7,063 nucleotides of DNA from an uncultured Dehalococcoidia bacterium (GTDB lineage: Bacteria; Chloroflexota; Dehalococcoidia; Tepidiformales; Tepidiformaceae): contig CALMIW010000187.1 of assembly GCA_937864275.1 (NCBI GenBank), positions 1 to 7,063 of the forward strand. Direction: 5' to 3'. This document shows, piece by piece, positions 4,978-7,063 of the stretch. Under the pieces are notes generated by a model. That model made no database searches. It was not told where the DNA came from and saw only the letters and a list, made by a program, of their open reading frames with translations. Position numbers and translations under genes: made by a program. How positions within the stretch are numbered: position 1 is the stretch's first letter; each line of letters starts with the position of its first letter.

Positions 4978-6018
4978 GGCAGGCAGCTCGATCAGCCACT
5001 CCTGCCCCTGGGCCACGCCGAGAACTTCGTAAGGCCGCGAGGCAATCTCCACTTCCACCATCGGCCCGGCCCCGACTGGCCGGAAGTGCAGCGTGTGGCT
5101 CGATCCGAAGGCGAACTCCTCCGTGAGCATCGCCCGGAAGGCGTTCGGCACTTCCCCCGGCCTCCGCAGGTTCACCCGTTCCGCACGTATCGCGACGTCA
5201 ACATCGGCGCCCGGCGCCACCTCCGCCTGGGTGCGTGCGGCGAACCGGCTCCCGGCGATCTCGAGCACGGTGCCGCCGTCTCCATCGCGCCCCGCGACCC
5301 GGGCCGCGAAGATGTTGGACGTCCCCGTGAGTTCCGCCACCCGCCGGCTCACCGGCCGCCGGAACACCTCCTCCCGCGCCCCGAACTGGAGGATGCTCCC
5401 GGCATCGAACACCGCCAGGCGGTCCGCCAGCAGGTGCGCCTCGCGAAGGTCGTGCGTCACAAAAACGATCGTCAGTCCCAGTTCCGCGCGCAGCCGCAGC
5501 AACTCCCGCCTCAGCGTCACCCGCAGCGCGTCGTCGAGCGCGCTGAAGGGCTCGTCCAGCAGCAGCACGTTCGCGTCTCGCGCCAGCGCCCGCGCGAGCG
5601 CCACCCGTTGCCGCTGGCCCCCGCTCAGCGTCGCCGGCTTCCGTTTCGCGAACTCCCCGATCCGCAACAGCTCCAGCAGCTCGGCCGTTCGCCGCTCCCG
5701 GTCCACGCCGTTCGGTATCCCGAACGCCACGTTCTCGGCAACGGTCATGTGCGGGAACAGCGCCAGTTCCTGGACGACGTAGCCCACGTTGCGTTCCTGC
5801 GGAGACAGGTGGAGTTTCGCCGCCGAATCGAACATCGCCCGCCCGTCGACCACGATTCGGCCGCGGTTCGGCCGGACCAGGCCGGCGATGGCCTGCAGCG
5901 TCACGCTCTTGCCCGCGCCGGAATGCCCGAAGAGCACCACGATCTCGTTCCGCGCCTCGAACTTCGCCTCGTAGGCGAAGTTCCCGAGCTGGATCGCCGC
6001 TTCGTACTCGACGCTCAC
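4948..6018 (-). CDS. modC: Molybdate-type ABC transporter ATP-binding protein
   Basis: The 356-residue protein is predicted from GTG 6018, whose last two bases overlap the modB stop as GTGA. An in-frame GTG at 6027 is an alternative but sits only 2 nt from a GGGAG site, whereas 6018 is 11 nt from it. Motifs in order: Walker A GHSGAGKS (31-38), Q-loop Gln83, signature LSGGQRQRVALARA (131-144), Walker B VLLLDEP (151-157) with Glu156, D-loop SALD, and H-loop His189 in FVTHD. The tail (about 232-356) is a TOBE/Mop-like beta domain with an IRAERV segment (277-282). In such transporters it can bind oxyanion or take part in regulation. The protein hydrolyses ATP on the cytosolic face of the ModB dimer. 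Specificity (molybdate, tungstate or sulfate) comes from ModA, whose C-terminus here looks ModA-like. Its stop lies inside the + strand methyltransferase gene. Confidence 0.92.
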   Translation of the reverse strand: MSVEYEAAIQLGNFAYEAKFEARNEIVVLFGHSGAGKSVTLQAIAGLVRPNRGRIVVDGRAMFDSAAKLHLSPQERNVGYVVQELALFPHMTVAENVAFGIPNGVDRERRTAELLELLRIGEFAKRKPATLSGGQRQRVALARALARDANVLLLDEPFSALDDALRVTLRRELLRLRAELGLTIVFVTHDLREAHLLADRLAVFDAGSILQFGAREEVFRRPVSRRVAELTGTSNIFAARVAGRDGDGGTVLEIAGSRFAARTQAEVAPGADVDVAIRAERVNLRRPGEVPNAFRAMLTEEFAFGSSHTLHFRPVGAGPMVEVEIASRPYEVLGVAQGQEWLIELPASDLHIMRRD

Positions 6019-6824
6019 GCTTGCCACGGCTCCCGGTTCGAAACCAGCCGGAACACGACCAGCACCGCGAGCGCGACGGCAAGGAGCATCATCGAAAGCG
6101 CGATCGCCCCGGCCAGCCCCAGCGAGCTCCCTTCGAACGCCGAGATGATCGCCAGCGGCATCGTCTGGCTCTTCCCTTCGAGGTTCCCGGCGAAAATCAG
6201 CGTTGCGCCCAGCTCTCCCATCGCCCTGGCCCAGCACAGCACCATCCCCTCCAGGATCGCCGGCCGGACCTGCGGCACCACGATCCGGAAGAACGTCCGC
6301 GTCTTCGAGGCTCCGAGCGTGTACGCAACAGACTCCGCCCGGCGGTCGACGGAGTCGAAGCCGCTCCGCACGGCGCGCACGTAGAACGGCGCGGCCACGA
6401 GCAACTGGGCCATGATCACGGCTGTCGTTGTGAACGCGAATGTCTGGCCCGTCCACTCCTCGAAGGGCTCCCCGAGGAGCCCGCGCCGCCCGAAGGCCGT
6501 CAGCAAGGCGACGCCCGCCACGGTCGGCGGTAGCACGATCGGCAGGTCAATGGCGGCATCCACGATCGACTTCCCCGGGAACCGCGCCCGGGAGAGCAGG
6601 TAGGCCACCGGCGTGCCGAACACAATCGTCAGCGCCAGCGTCACTGTCGATGTCCAGACCGAGAGCCACAGGGCCGTCCGCGCCGTTTCGGATCGCGCCA
6701 GCTCCCACGTCTTTCCGTCCTCGATGGCCCGGTTCAGCAGCCCCGCGAACGGGAGCACGAAGAACGCGGCGAACACCGCCGTGAGAACGCTGATCGTCGC
6801 CAGGGTGGTGCGGTCGGTGCGCAT
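6015..6824 (-). CDS. modB: Molybdate-type ABC transporter permease
   Basis: This 269-residue integral membrane protein has about six hydrophobic segments (about 9-31, 52-76, 92-111, 131-150, 190-212 and 236-260). The ABC permease EAA loop is at about 164-185 (ESVAYTLGASKTRTFFRIVVP), which contacts ModC. It is followed by RAMGELGATLIFAGN (200-214) and TMPLAI (221-226), both typical of the ModB/CysW oxyanion permease group. It forms the homodimeric channel for substrate delivered by ModA. ATG 6824 lies 35 nt after the modA stop and lacks a clear ribosome site; a perfect palindrome lies just upstream at the modA end. It is translationally linked to modC through a GTGA overlap. The order modA-modB-modC on one strand indicates an operon whose promoter is outside the window. 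Confidence 0.93.
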   Translation of the reverse strand: MRTDRTTLATISVLTAVFAAFFVLPFAGLLNRAIEDGKTWELARSETARTALWLSVWTSTVTLALTIVFGTPVAYLLSRARFPGKSIVDAAIDLPIVLPPTVAGVALLTAFGRRGLLGEPFEEWTGQTFAFTTTAVIMAQLLVAAPFYVRAVRSGFDSVDRRAESVAYTLGASKTRTFFRIVVPQVRPAILEGMVLCWARAMGELGATLIFAGNLEGKSQTMPLAIISAFEGSSLGLAGAIALSMMLLAVALAVLVVFRLVSNREPWQA

Positions 6825-6859
6825 TGCGTTCGCAGTCTACGGCAGCTCGGCGCCCCGCC

Positions 6860-7063
6860 CTACGGCTTCGCGAAGCCGTACTTCTCCAGGATCGCCTGTC
6901 CCGCCGCCGACCGGATGAAGGCGACGAAGCCCGCCGCCGTCGCCTGGTTCTTCGACGCCTTCACCACCGCCATCGGGTACTCCGCGACCACGTTGTAGGC
7001 GGCCGGAATCTCGACAACCTTCACGTCGTTCGCGGCCGCGCCCACGTCCGTTTTGTACACAAT
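6860..7063 (-). CDS. modA: Molybdate ABC transporter substrate-binding protein, C-terminal part
   Basis: The frame is open to the right edge, so only the last 67 residues are present; the signal peptide and first lobe are missing. The fragment starts I-V-Y-K-T-D, matching the ModA IVYxSD segment whose Tyr is an oxyanion contact in E. coli ModA. It continues V-K-V-V-E-I-P, then EYPMAVVKASKNQATAAGFVAFI, and ends G-Q-A-I-L-E-K-Y-G-F-A-K-P, the standard ModA C-terminal helix and KYGF end. The GTG at 7060 is an internal Val codon, not a start. Family members are periplasmic or lipid-anchored binding proteins for molybdate and often tungstate. modB follows after 35 nt. Confidence 0.9.
   Translation of the reverse strand: MVYKTDVGAAANDVKVVEIPAAYNVVAEYPMAVVKASKNQATAAGFVAFIRSAAGQAILEKYGFAKP
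6861..6880. repeat. Perfect 20-bp palindrome at the modA 3' end
   Basis: TACGGCTTCG (6861-6870) is followed at once by its reverse complement CGAAGCCGTA (6871-6880). On the - strand it covers the last six sense codons of modA (Y-G-F-A-K-P) and the first two bases of its TAG stop. The RNA could form an 8-bp stem with a CGCG loop in the modA-modB junction. No U-run follows in the transcribed direction, so it is not a standard intrinsic terminator. A role in mRNA stability or in setting modA above modBC is possible. Confidence 0.6.

Noticed and set aside
5086..6384. A 432-codon open frame on the + strand opposite modC and modB
   Set aside because: It is Arg/Pro/His-rich without motifs, while the - strand carries unmistakable ABC ATPase and permease signatures.
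6019..6456. Upstream extension of the modC frame to an ATG at 6456
   Set aside because: This part lies within modB in a different frame, has an Arg/Gly/Asp-rich shadow composition and no ABC-family similarity. The GTGA junction at 6018 is the better start.

Overview
This is a GC-rich bacterial window with a strong preference for C or G in third codon positions, frequent TTG and GTG starts, and recognisable Shine-Dalgarno sites. I cannot place the organism from sequence alone. The composition, start usage and gene mix would fit a high-GC group such as Chloroflexota or Actinomycetota, but that is a guess. Coding density is very high: no gene-free stretch exceeds about 100 bases, and I saw no RNA gene, insertion sequence or CRISPR array.

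Layout from left to right: (1) The 3' end of a short-chain dehydrogenase/reductase (SDR) gene, followed after 9 nt by a carboxymuconolactone-decarboxylase/AhpD-fold gene, both on +. (2) A convergent PLP-dependent ammonia-lyase/racemase of the serine racemase/threonine dehydratase type on -, ending 2 nt from the previous gene. (3) A 97-nt divergent intergenic region with an operator-like dyad, then a membrane-anchored class A beta-lactamase-like serine hydrolase on +. (4) A secreted or anchored lysozyme-fold protein starting at TTG. (5) A small IsdG-type antibiotic-biosynthesis-monooxygenase (ABM) domain protein with an apparent Asn-Trp-His heme triad, overlapping by a TTGA junction with an atypical class I methyltransferase. 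(6) A - strand molybdate-type ABC transporter, modA (partial) - modB - modC, entering from the right edge and overlapping the methyltransferase tail to tail by 30 bp.

Functional reading: the window looks like ordinary chromosome made of several short transcription units, not one system. The two envelope genes (serine hydrolase and lysozyme fold) may both act on peptidoglycan. The IsdG-like protein and the methyltransferase are probably translationally coupled, and this is the pair most likely to hide undescribed chemistry. The transporter would bring in molybdate or a similar oxyanion for cofactor synthesis.

The least expected sequence features are a perfect 20-bp palindrome covering the last codons and stop of modA, the missing Omega-loop/Glu166 region in the beta-lactamase-like protein, and the glycine-less SAM-binding motif in the methyltransferase. 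I found no convincing evidence for a wholly new multi-gene system.
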